Under the pieces are notes generated by a model. That model was not told where the DNA came from, did not search any database, and saw nothing but the letters and a program-made list of their open reading frames with translations. From an uncultured Eubacteriales bacterium (GTDB taxonomy: Bacteria; Bacillota; Clostridia; UBA1381; UBA9506), in contig UQYH01000054.1 in assembly GCA_900545185.1 (NCBI GenBank), positions 1 through 15,473 of the forward strand: DNA of 15,473 bases. The letters are read 5' to 3'. Shown piece by piece: positions 6,767-14,481 of this stretch. Each line of letters starts with the position of its first letter. Position 1 is the first letter of the stretch. Both the position numbers and the translations under genes were made by a program.

Positions 6767-9241
6767 TCACACACCCATTTTGTTCTTTCTCAGCTGCTCG
6801 GTTTCGGTATAGTTATGTGTTGCTACATGACCCGGCAGCGGCAGGATTTTTTCATGAATGGCATCAATGATCCAATCCTTTTGCGGGAAGAAGAAGTCTT
6901 CCAGCTCATGAGACGGTGTGATCCAGTTTTGTGCACCCACAACAACCGGCGGAGCATCCAAATAATCGAATGCCATTTCGGTGATGTTCTGTGCAATGGT
7001 GTTAAGAGCAGAACCTCTTGTGCAAGCATCACTTGCGAGTACGATTCTGCCGGTCTTTTTAACAGACTCAAGCACCTTATCATAGTTAAACGGTACAATG
7101 CTTCTTGCGTCGATTACTTCGCAGGAGAGACCGTACTTTTCTTCCAGCTCTTGTGCTGCATCCAGCGCACGATACAGGGTTGCACCAATGGTCAGGATGG
7201 TAATGTCCTTACCTTCCTTCTTCACATCGGGCTCGCCCAGCGGAATTTCGTAATAGCCTTCCGGTACGCCGCCCTCGTGGAATCTTTCACCCATATCGTA
7301 AATTCTTTGGCTCTCGAATACGATAACCGGATCGGTGCCGTTTAAGGCAGAGTTCATCATACCCTTAGCATCGTAAGGCGTTACGGGGAACAGAACCTTT
7401 AAGCCCGGAATATGAGCACACATGCTCGTCCAGTCTTGTGAATGCTGTGCACCGTACTTAGAACCGACAGATACACGGATAACAACCGGCATTTTCAGGA
7501 TTCCGGCACTCATGGACTGCCATTTTGCCAGCTGGTTAAAGATTTCGTCACCGGCACGGCCGATAAAGTCACAGTACATAATTTCGGCAATAACACGACC
7601 GCCGCTCATAGCGTAACCAACCGCCGAACCAACGATAGCAGCTTCGGAAATCGGCGCATTAAAGAAGCGATGATACGGCAGAGCCTCTGTCAGACCCTGG
7701 TAAACAGCGTAAGCGCCGCCCCAGTCACGGTTATCTTCACCATAAGCAATCAAGGTCGGATCTTCATAGAACTTATCAACGATTGCTTCAAACAAGCCGT
7801 CACGCAGCTGGAACACCTTGTTCTTAGAAACGGGCTTGCCGTTTTTGTCCAGGCCAAAACGCTCTTTCTTGGCAATCTTTTGTACACGCGGAATTTCTTC
7901 CTTCGGAATCAATACATCCGGTGTACCCTCTGCCATCTTCGGAACGCTCTGGTTCGAGAACATCAGGTCGGAGATGATATTCGGGTTCTTAACAAGATCC
8001 ATTCTCGGAGATACGCTGTCATCAATTGCCAGCTTAACAATCTTCATAATACGTTCTCTGATGTCGTCACGCATTGCTGCAAATTCGTCTGCCTTTGCAA
8101 CCTTGGCTTCAACCATCTTCTTCTCATAGTTAATGAGAACGTCATGCTCGCCCCACTTGTCAATTTCTTCCTTGGTTCTGTAGGTCGAAGCATCGGACGG
8201 AGAGTGACCTGTCATTCTGTAGGTCAAGGTATCGAGGAGTACCGGGCCGCCCTGGTTCTTAATGATGTCGATCTTTCTTCTCATTGCATCAATAACAGCC
8301 AGCGGATTGTAGCCGTCAACACGCTCTGCATGCAGCTGCGTCGGGCTTACACCGGCGCCGACACGTGCCAAAATGTTATACGCCATGGTTTCGCCCATCG
8401 TCTGGCCGCCCATACCGTAAAGGTTGTTAAAGAAGTTGAAGATGATAGGCAGACCCTTGTTATAGCCTTCTTCCCACAGCTGTGTATACTGATCCATAGC
8501 GCCCATGTTCAAAGCTTCCCAAACCGGACCGCAGCCCATGGAGGCGTCACCAACGTTAGAAATAACGATACCGTCTTTTTGGTTGACTCTCTTAAACAAA
8601 GAAGCACCCATAGCAATGGTAGCACTGCCGCCAACGATTGCGTTGTTCGGATAAATGCCAAACGGTGTAAAGAACGCATGCATAGAACCGCCCAAGCCCT
8701 TGTTAAAGCCTGTTTCACGGGCAAACACCTCTGCCAATGCGCCATAGAGCAAGAAGTCAATGGCCAAATCCTTAACGTTGCCCTTGTCCTTTTCCTTGCC
8801 TTCAACAACCTTATATGTACGGCCGTCAAAGAAGTTTTCCATATCGTCCAGCAGTTCTTTATCATCCAGCTTATGGATGCAGGAAAGACCCTTTGCCAAA
8901 ATTTCACCGTGGCTTCTATGCGAACCAAAGATGAAGTCGTTTTTATTTAACAGATATGCCTGACCAACGGCAGATGCTTCCTGACCTAAGGACAGATGCG
9001 CCGGGCCGGGGTTGTTATAGGCAATACCCTGATATTCGCCCTTTGTTTTAATATCGAGCAGCATTTGCTCAAATTCGCGGATGATGGCCATATCGCGGTA
9101 AATCCGCATAAAATCATCCTTCGAGAAGTTTTTGCTCTCCTCTTTAACGGTTTTATTGTACTGATTGACCGGGATCGGCTCAAATTCAACAAATCCGGGT
9201 TTTCTCAGCACATCGGGATCCATAAATTGTGACTTCGGCAT
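6767..9241 (-). CDS. 2-oxoacid/acetoin-type dehydrogenase E1, alpha and beta fused, enlarged
   Basis: This 824-residue protein joins the ThDP-dependent E1 alpha (about 40-430) and E1 beta (about 475-824) subunits in one chain. Alpha signatures are GSHRSHGEILAKG (106-118), GGSMHAF (184-190), GDAS (231-234), FNNLYGMGG (271-279) and YRMTGHSPSDASTYR (341-355). Beta signatures are GEDNRDWGGAYAVYQGL (501-517), APISEAAIVGSAVGYAMSGG (529-548) with the expected cofactor-activating Glu533, YCDFIGRAGDEI (556-567) and GAQHSQD (597-603). E1 decarboxylates a 2-oxo acid, or in the acetoin branch cleaves a ketol, and passes the acyl unit to the lipoyl arm of E2. The ThDP motif is unusual: GDA instead of GDG, and 38 residues to the Asn pair instead of about 26. 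A further insertion sits near 119-165. The substrate is not determined. It is the last gene of the operon, 24 bases after E3, with an AGGAAG ribosome site. Confidence 0.88.
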   Translation of the reverse strand: MPKSQFMDPDVLRKPGFVEFEPIPVNQYNKTVKEESKNFSKDDFMRIYRDMAIIREFEQMLLDIKTKGEYQGIAYNNPGPAHLSLGQEASAVGQAYLLNKNDFIFGSHRSHGEILAKGLSCIHKLDDKELLDDMENFFDGRTYKVVEGKEKDKGNVKDLAIDFLLYGALAEVFARETGFNKGLGGSMHAFFTPFGIYPNNAIVGGSATIAMGASLFKRVNQKDGIVISNVGDASMGCGPVWEALNMGAMDQYTQLWEEGYNKGLPIIFNFFNNLYGMGGQTMGETMAYNILARVGAGVSPTQLHAERVDGYNPLAVIDAMRRKIDIIKNQGGPVLLDTLTYRMTGHSPSDASTYRTKEEIDKWGEHDVLINYEKKMVEAKVAKADEFAAMRDDIRERIMKIVKLAIDDSVSPRMDLVKNPNIISDLMFSNQSVPKMAEGTPDVLIPKEEIPRVQKIAKKERFGLDKNGKPVSKNKVFQLRDGLFEAIVDKFYEDPTLIAYGEDNRDWGGAYAVYQGLTEALPYHRFFNAPISEAAIVGSAVGYAMSGGRVIAEIMYCDFIGRAGDEIFNQLAKWQSMSAGILKMPVVIRVSVGSKYGAQHSQDWTSMCAHIPGLKVLFPVTPYDAKGMMNSALNGTDPVIVFESQRIYDMGERFHEGGVPEGYYEIPLGEPDVKKEGKDITILTIGATLYRALDAAQELEEKYGLSCEVIDARSIVPFNYDKVLESVKKTGRIVLASDACTRGSALNTIAQNITEMAFDYLDAPPVVVGAQNWITPSHELEDFFFPQKDWIIDAIHEKILPLPGHVATHNYTETEQLRKNKMGV

Positions 9242-9265
9242 AATAAACTTCCTTTCGTTTTTATT

Positions 9266-10630
9266 TTACAGTTGAAATATACCTTCTCTTACGATTTCGC
9301 AAACCGTAGGATGCGGGAATACAATTTCCTTAATATCATCAACGCGCATTTCGGTTTCAATCATGATACCGGCCGACACGATGATTTCGGATGCGTAGTT
9401 TGCCAGCATATGGCAGCCGACCAAGCGGCGTGTCTTTTTATCCACAATCACCTTGCAGATGCCGTTGCCGCCCTCGTTTTCAGCCACATAACGGCCGCTG
9501 TAGTTCATGGTAATGTTTGCAACCTCAACATCCATGCCCTTTGCCTTTGCCGTTTCCTCCGTCACGCCGACACTGCCCACTTCGGGGTTTGTATAAATAA
9601 CAGACGGAATCGCATCATAACGCATAATATCTTTTTTGCCCAAAATATTGTTAACGGCAACCTCAGCCTCACGGTACGCGGTGTGTGCCAGCATAGAATG
9701 GCCGTTTACATCACCGACAGCATACACATTGGGGATATTGGTTTTCATAAAGCGATCGGTTACAATCGCGCCGCGCTCGGTTAAAACGCCCAGAGATTCC
9801 AGGCCGATGTCCTTTGTGGAAGCACGGCGGCCGATGGAAAGCAGCACCTTATCAGCCGGAATTTCTTCCGTCTTGCCATCCTTTTCAAAGACAACAGCGT
9901 TCTTTTTAACCTCTGTAACCTTAGCGCCCAGCTTAAAGGTAATGCCTTTTTTCTCATAGTTTTTCATCAAAAGCTTTGAGATTTCGGCATCGGTCGGGCC
10001 GGCAATCTTATCCATCATTTCCACAACGGTTACTTTAGAACCGGCAGAATTAAAGTAAGAAGCCATCTCCAAGCCGATAACACCGCCGCCGACGATGACA
10101 AGCTCTTTCGGCAGCTCTTCCAAATCCAAAATTTCGCGGTTTGTCAGCACGGTACCGGCTTCAAAGTTTTCTTTAACACCCGGAATCGGCGGCATAACCG
10201 GCATTGACCCGGTAGCAATAATTAAACGAGGAGCCGTGTAACGCTCGCTGCCAACCTTAACGGCAATTTCGTTGCCCTCTCTGCCGTCAATCATGCCTTC
10301 GCCTTCGACAACCGTAACCTTATTGGCCTTCATTTGCATTTTAATGCCGGAAACCAACGTGTTAACAACCTTCTGTTTTCTGGCCAAAACGGCTTTGTGG
10401 TCAAACTTAACACCTTCGCAGGTAACGCCGTAATGATCGGAAAAACGGGCATAATCATAAATTTTTGCCGAATACAAAAGTGCTTTGGAGGGAACGCAGC
10501 CCTCGTTTAAGCAAACGCCGCCTAAAAAGCGTTTTTCAATCAGCAGTGTTTTCAGCCCGGCATGTCCGGCACGTTCGGCAGCCAAATAGCCGCCGGGGCC
10601 GCCGCCCAAAACGATTAAATCATAAGCCAT
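9266..10630 (-). CDS. lpdA: Dihydrolipoyl dehydrogenase (E3)
   Basis: This 454-residue flavoprotein is of normal length for the family. It shows the FAD-binding LIVLGGGPGGYLAAERA (5-21), the redox-active disulfide GGVCLNEGCVPSK (C40 and C45), the NAD-binding VIVGGGVIGLEMA, the FAD-contacting NVYAVGDVNG and the C-terminal active-site HPTVCE (His440, Glu445) of the partner subunit in the homodimer. It reoxidises the dihydrolipoyl arm of E2 and makes NADH. There is no N-terminal lipoyl domain, unlike some clostridial E3 proteins. It lies between E2 and E1 (30- and 24-base gaps), which supports a dedicated complex. An AGAAGG ribosome site precedes the ATG. Confidence 0.96.
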   Translation of the reverse strand: MAYDLIVLGGGPGGYLAAERAGHAGLKTLLIEKRFLGGVCLNEGCVPSKALLYSAKIYDYARFSDHYGVTCEGVKFDHKAVLARKQKVVNTLVSGIKMQMKANKVTVVEGEGMIDGREGNEIAVKVGSERYTAPRLIIATGSMPVMPPIPGVKENFEAGTVLTNREILDLEELPKELVIVGGGVIGLEMASYFNSAGSKVTVVEMMDKIAGPTDAEISKLLMKNYEKKGITFKLGAKVTEVKKNAVVFEKDGKTEEIPADKVLLSIGRRASTKDIGLESLGVLTERGAIVTDRFMKTNIPNVYAVGDVNGHSMLAHTAYREAEVAVNNILGKKDIMRYDAIPSVIYTNPEVGSVGVTEETAKAKGMDVEVANITMNYSGRYVAENEGGNGICKVIVDKKTRRLVGCHMLANYASEIIVSAGIMIETEMRVDDIKEIVFPHPTVCEIVREGIFQL

Positions 10631-10660
10631 GAGTATAGCCTTCTTTCTGTAAGAATTAAA

Positions 10661-12007
10661 TTATTTAGCCAGCAATACGCTGAAGTTTTCCAAATTGGTC
10701 TTTAAATCCTGCAAGAACTTTGCTGCCGGAGCACCGTCAACCGCTCTGTGGTCAAAGGTGAGGGACAGACCCATAGCAGGATAGAACTTAATTTCACCGT
10801 CAACCTCTTTAGCGCGCTGTGTAACGTTATCCACACCCAAAATACCGGTTTGCGGTGCATTGATAACAGGTGTGAAGGATTCAATACCGAACGAACCGAG
10901 GTTGGTTACGGTAAAGCTGCCGCCCGTGAGCAGGTCGGGGTTAATTGTACCGCTCTGGCAGGACTGTGCCAAATCCTTAATTTCCGCACTGATTTCAGAC
11001 AGGCTCTTAAGCTCTGCACAGAAGATTGTCGGAACCATCAGGCCGCGCGGCGTATCAACCGCAACACCCAGGTTAACATGGTTAAAGATGCGCATTTTAT
11101 CATCAATCATATTGGCATTTAAGTCCTTATGTGCCAAAATAGTTCTGGAAACAGCATACAAAACCAAATCGTTGATTGTAATTTTGCCTAAGCCCATCTT
11201 CTCTGCATTGGCTTTCAGCTTCTTGCGGTAAGCCATAATTTCGGTTGCATCAAAGGTGGTGTTCAAGGTCAGCTGTGCCGTTGTTGACAGCGAATTATGC
11301 ATAGCCTTAGAGATAACCTTTCTGATGTTGGTCAGCGGTACATCCGTATAAGCAACGCCTTCTTCAGCCTTCATGGCTTCTGCAACGGCTTCCTTAACCG
11401 GCTTCTTCAAGTCGCCTGTGGTTACGCGGCCGCCAATACCGGTACCCTCGAACTTTTCGGTGCTGCCGGCTGCTTCGGCCTGTGCTGCCTTTGTGAAGGC
11501 CGCGCCGCTCGCGCTCAGCGCTTCAACATCACGCTCAATAATTCTGCCTTTGGGGCCTGTACCTTCTGCAAAGCGATAATCCACACCCAGCTTGTCCGCA
11601 TGATTTTTTGCACGGGGCGAAATGAAAACATTTTCATTTGCCGTATCGGAAATTTTAGCCGCAGGTACTGCTGCCACAGCGGCAGCGGCAGCCGGTGCAG
11701 CTTCTTCCGCTGCTTCTGCCGGTGCGCTCTCGCCTGCACCATCCGGACGGAACTGAGAAGTATCTTCGCCGGGTTCACCAATTACACATACATTTAACAG
11801 GCACTCAACATCATCGCCTTCTTCAAAGAAAACATCCAAAAGGGTACCTGCAACGGTTGCTTCTTCATCAAAAGCAGCCTTATCTGTTTCATAACTAAAC
11901 AGCAAATCGCCCACATTTACCTGATCGCCTTTTTTCTTATGCCACTTTGCAATGATACAGCTTTCAACAGACTGACCCTGTCTGGGCATAATAACCGGTG
12001 TTGCCAT
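10661..12007 (-). CDS. Dihydrolipoamide acyltransferase (E2) of a 2-oxoacid/acetoin-type complex
   Basis: This 448-residue protein has the E2 domain order. One N-terminal lipoyl domain spans 1-78, with the lipoyl-lysine in ETDKAAF (Lys43). An Ala/Glu/Pro-rich flexible linker follows (about 91-118). The peripheral subunit-binding domain covers about 127-165 (FISPRAKNHADKLGVDY, then GTGPKGRIIERDV). The catalytic domain starts near 218 and ends with FDHRAVDGAPAA, carrying the active-site His420 and Asp424. It accepts the acyl group from E1 and transfers it to coenzyme A, forming the core of the complex. A second GTGIGGRVTTGDL segment at 188-200 repeats the end of the subunit-binding domain. Acetyl, propionyl or branched-chain specificity cannot be read directly. 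A GAAGGAGA ribosome site precedes the ATG; it starts 39 bases after the SDR gene. Confidence 0.94.
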   Translation of the reverse strand: MATPVIMPRQGQSVESCIIAKWHKKKGDQVNVGDLLFSYETDKAAFDEEATVAGTLLDVFFEEGDDVECLLNVCVIGEPGEDTSQFRPDGAGESAPAEAAEEAAPAAAAAVAAVPAAKISDTANENVFISPRAKNHADKLGVDYRFAEGTGPKGRIIERDVEALSASGAAFTKAAQAEAAGSTEKFEGTGIGGRVTTGDLKKPVKEAVAEAMKAEEGVAYTDVPLTNIRKVISKAMHNSLSTTAQLTLNTTFDATEIMAYRKKLKANAEKMGLGKITINDLVLYAVSRTILAHKDLNANMIDDKMRIFNHVNLGVAVDTPRGLMVPTIFCAELKSLSEISAEIKDLAQSCQSGTINPDLLTGGSFTVTNLGSFGIESFTPVINAPQTGILGVDNVTQRAKEVDGEIKFYPAMGLSLTFDHRAVDGAPAAKFLQDLKTNLENFSVLLAK

Positions 12008-12046
12008 AAAATCGTCTCCTTCTTTTTAAAACATACTGTGAACAAA

Positions 12047-13081
12047 CTAGTTCAGCATAACCTGACCGCCGGTAACCGGAACGGCCTGGCCGGTTTCATA
12101 TTCCTGCTCTACTATATAGAAAATTGCGCGCGCCACATCCTTTGTTTCACAGCCGCGCTTCATAGGAACCTTAGCTTCATAGAACTTTTTAACATCCTCA
12201 ACCGTTTTGGCTCCGGGTACCTTGCCTGCATTTAAATACTGCACAAACAAGCCTTTTTCGGGATTCGACCAAAGCGGACCGTCAAAAAAGTTACCGGGGC
12301 AAATGGAATTAACCTTAATATTATATGTAACCAGCTCCAGTGCAAAGCTTTGCGTTAAACCAATACCGCCGAACTTGCCGCCGGCATAAGCAAAGTTTTT
12401 GTTAGAACCAACCAAGCCAGATTTCGAGTTGATTTGAATAATATCAAAGAACTTCTCCGGTGCAACGGCATGCTGCAGCTTCATCACACGGGATGCATAC
12501 TTTGCGCAAATGTAATAAGCCTGATAGTTAATTTTTGTAACAAACTCAAAGCTCTTAACGTCCATTTCTTCCAGGCCGCCGGCCTTTAAAACGCCTGCAT
12601 TGTTTACAAAAATATCAAGACCGCCGAAATGCCGTATTGCATCGTCAATCATAGCTTCAACAGATGCTTCATCCGAAACATCCACCTTGCAGGCAAAGGC
12701 ACGGCCTTCGCCGTTTTTGCGGCATAAATCGTCTGCCACGGTTTTTGCCAAATCAATATTTAAATCCGCAATAATAACATAGGCACCTTCTGCCAGCATG
12801 GCCTCTGCAACGCCCAAACCAAAGCCCTGTGCCGAGCCGGTTACAATCGCGGTTTTGCCGGCCAAACGGCCTGGTGCCGCGGCTTTTTTTGCGGTAAATA
12901 CGCCTAAACCCTCCACGCATACGGATGTTTTATCCGCCAGCGCTGCCTCTTTCACCTTTTCGGCTGCGTTTTCCTCCGTAACACCCGAAAGCGTTACGTC
13001 TGCCGAGCCGCCCTCGGCAAAGCTCAGTACGTCAGCGCCCATTGCCATGCGCAGCGCCGGTGCTATTTTATACAGCTTCAT
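12047..13081 (-). CDS. SDR oxidoreductase, sorbitol-6-phosphate dehydrogenase-like, with extra N-terminal segment
   Basis: Residues about 73-344 form a classical short-chain dehydrogenase: TGSAQGFG nucleotide loop (81-88), Asp106 after the second strand (favours NAD), NNAG (160-163), a catalytic serine in INSKSG (Ser219 or Ser221), YAGGK (Tyr232, Lys236) and CPGN (261-264). The INSKSG/YAGGKFGG pattern and C-terminal VTGGQVM resemble sorbitol-6-phosphate 2-dehydrogenases (SrlD/SorD), which interconvert sorbitol-6-phosphate and fructose-6-phosphate. The paired SorE-like gene upstream supports a role in ketose/polyol phosphate conversion, but the substrate is inferred. The first 72 residues are not part of the SDR fold; they contain VCVEGLGVFTAKKAA, which resembles the end of a class II aldolase domain. 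A strong ribosome site (GAGGAGG) fixes this start. Confidence 0.85.
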   Translation of the reverse strand: MKLYKIAPALRMAMGADVLSFAEGGSADVTLSGVTEENAAEKVKEAALADKTSVCVEGLGVFTAKKAAAPGRLAGKTAIVTGSAQGFGLGVAEAMLAEGAYVIIADLNIDLAKTVADDLCRKNGEGRAFACKVDVSDEASVEAMIDDAIRHFGGLDIFVNNAGVLKAGGLEEMDVKSFEFVTKINYQAYYICAKYASRVMKLQHAVAPEKFFDIIQINSKSGLVGSNKNFAYAGGKFGGIGLTQSFALELVTYNIKVNSICPGNFFDGPLWSNPEKGLFVQYLNAGKVPGAKTVEDVKKFYEAKVPMKRGCETKDVARAIFYIVEQEYETGQAVPVTGGQVMLN

Positions 13082-13112
13082 GATAACTCCTCCTCAATTA
13101 CAATTTTACAAT

Positions 13113-13160
13113 GCCTGCCGAAGAACAGGCCAAAACCCAGGCCTGCAAAGCAGGTCTGGG
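13113..13160 (-). promoter_or_regulatory. Tandem intercistronic hairpins between the SorE-like and SDR genes
   Basis: On the minus strand, right after the SorE-like stop, CCCAGACCTGC pairs with GCAGGCCTGGG (13136-13160; one A/C mismatch, TTT loop). It is followed by TTTTG and then GCCTG...CAGGC (13113-13130). The segments can also pair differently: GCAGGCC of the first hairpin with GGCCTGT of the second. Such structures may set relative expression by partial termination, processing or mRNA protection. No leader peptide is seen. The exact role is unknown. Confidence 0.5.
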
Positions 13161-13168
13161 CTATATCA

Positions 13169-14419
13169 TTAGTTTTTGTGTGCTAAAAGGTATTGCTCTG
13201 CTTCTTTGCACCAAATACCGTTGTTTGCCTTAACAATCTTGTCGATTTCGCGCAGAACCGGATCATCGGATGCACCAAAATCACTGATTGCAACAAGCGG
13301 CATATGAATGTTTAAGTAAATCAGCTTTTTACCGCCGGGGATTTTCGGCAGATTCAGGGTGGTATCAATTACCGCGTCAATACCGCCGACATGCGTAATC
13401 ATCATAGCCGGATTGATTTTACCCTCTTCCATCATCTTAAGGGATTCTTTCATATCATCCGTATTGCCGCCGCTGGTGCCGACAATATGTGTTGATGCAT
13501 AATGTACGTTATAGAAATTAAATTCAGCCGAAAAAGCAGGGTTTGTCGGGCCTGCAAAGAAGTTTAAGCAGCCGTCCTTACCCAGGATTTTGTCACCCAT
13601 TTCAACAACAGGCTTTACGGGCGCAAAAACAAATACATCGTCATAACCCTTGCCTTCGGATAATTCCATCATTTTTTCAACCGGATTTTCAATATTACCC
13701 GTGTTCAGATAAATCAGCTCTACGCCGTTTTTCTTCGCTTCTTCAACCGTTAAGATAGAAGCTGCGCGGTCAAGACGAGTCTGGTCAATATCGGTTACAA
13801 CCAGTCTCTTCGGCTTTCTTTCGTTATGCAGTGCATAATCAATTGCACCAAGACCCATCGGGCCGACACCGGCCAAAATGGCCATGTTGCCGCCGATAAC
13901 GGTGCCCATGCTATGTACGTAAGAACCGGCCTTAGTATGATAGTTTGCATGGAAACCGCCCACGATGCAGCTCATCGGCTCTGCCAAAGAACCATAGAAG
14001 AAAGCTTCACCGGCATACGGAAGCAGGCAGCCCATTTCCATAAACTCGTGCGGTACAATAACATAGGTTGCGCCGCCGCCGATATGTGCATATGAATAAC
14101 CGGGAGCCGCCAGCGAGCCTTTATAGTTAATGGCCGGCTGAATGGCAAAGCGCTGTCCTTCTTTATACTTGTCTTTCCACTTGCTGCCAACCTTTACGAT
14201 TTCGCCGCAAAATTCGTGACCCAAAATAATCGGGTGCTCTGCAACATCATTCGGCACGCGCTTATGGTCTGCGCCCTGAATTGCCGCCTTGTATGAGGAC
14301 ATACAAATGCTGTCTGAAATAACATGTGCTAAAATTTCATCGTCTTTGATTTCCGGCAGTTCAAATTCCTCCAGCCGCAAATCGTTTTTTCCATACAGTC
14401 TAACTGCTTTTGTTTTCAT
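13169..14419 (-). CDS. Zinc-binding alcohol dehydrogenase-like protein, SorE (L-sorbose-1-phosphate reductase) type
   Basis: This 416-residue protein belongs to the medium-chain dehydrogenase/reductase superfamily. Likely catalytic zinc ligands are Cys39 (SICMSSYK), His68-Glu69 (ILGHEFCGEIVKVG) and Glu147 (SLAEPMSC). The cofactor-binding loop is AGVGPMGLG (183-191). The four structural-zinc cysteines usual in alcohol dehydrogenases are absent from about 90-115, where SLAAPGYSYAHIGGGATY is found. The start and the GADHKRVPNDVAEHPIILGHE region match what I recall of SorE, the reductase turning L-sorbose-1-phosphate into sorbitol-6-phosphate. The adjacent SorD/SrlD-like gene fits this. The substrate is still inferred; related enzymes act on other polyols. 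It is the second gene of the operon, with GGAG seven bases before the ATG. Confidence 0.85.
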   Translation of the reverse strand: MKTKAVRLYGKNDLRLEEFELPEIKDDEILAHVISDSICMSSYKAAIQGADHKRVPNDVAEHPIILGHEFCGEIVKVGSKWKDKYKEGQRFAIQPAINYKGSLAAPGYSYAHIGGGATYVIVPHEFMEMGCLLPYAGEAFFYGSLAEPMSCIVGGFHANYHTKAGSYVHSMGTVIGGNMAILAGVGPMGLGAIDYALHNERKPKRLVVTDIDQTRLDRAASILTVEEAKKNGVELIYLNTGNIENPVEKMMELSEGKGYDDVFVFAPVKPVVEMGDKILGKDGCLNFFAGPTNPAFSAEFNFYNVHYASTHIVGTSGGNTDDMKESLKMMEEGKINPAMMITHVGGIDAVIDTTLNLPKIPGGKKLIYLNIHMPLVAISDFGASDDPVLREIDKIVKANNGIWCKEAEQYLLAHKN

Positions 14420-14436
14420 GCTGCCACTCCATTTCT

Positions 14437-14452
14437 ACCTCGCTTGCGAGGT
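14437..14452. promoter_or_regulatory. Short inverted repeat upstream of the SorE-like gene
   Basis: ACCTCGC and GCGAGGT form 7-base arms around TT in the 62-base gap between the regulator gene and the SorE-like gene, ending 17 bases before the ATG and just upstream of its ribosome site. It could be an operator or an mRNA structure controlling translation. With only a two-base loop it would form a poor RNA hairpin, which favours a DNA site slightly. Confidence 0.35.
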
Positions 14453-14481
14453 TCTTAATATAGAATATGATTGAATTCCCG

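Noticed and set aside
6764..7345. 193-codon plus-strand open frame beginning at the end of the operon
   Set aside because: Antisense to the E1 C-terminus, with no recognisable motifs; a shadow of the real gene.
7442..8950. 502-codon open frame on the plus strand
   Set aside because: It lies fully antisense to the E1 gene, which has clear family motifs along its whole length. The antisense protein has no recognisable domain and no ribosome site. Codon bias of the E1 gene removes stops from this frame.
11654..11737. GC-rich repetitive stretch that looks like a short tandem repeat
   Set aside because: It encodes the Ala/Glu/Pro-rich flexible linker between the lipoyl and subunit-binding domains of E2, which is normal for the family.
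11297..11797. 166-codon plus-strand open frame rich in Cys and Arg
   Set aside because: Antisense of the Ala-rich E2 linker and start of the catalytic domain; composition reflects the complement of GC-rich Ala codons.
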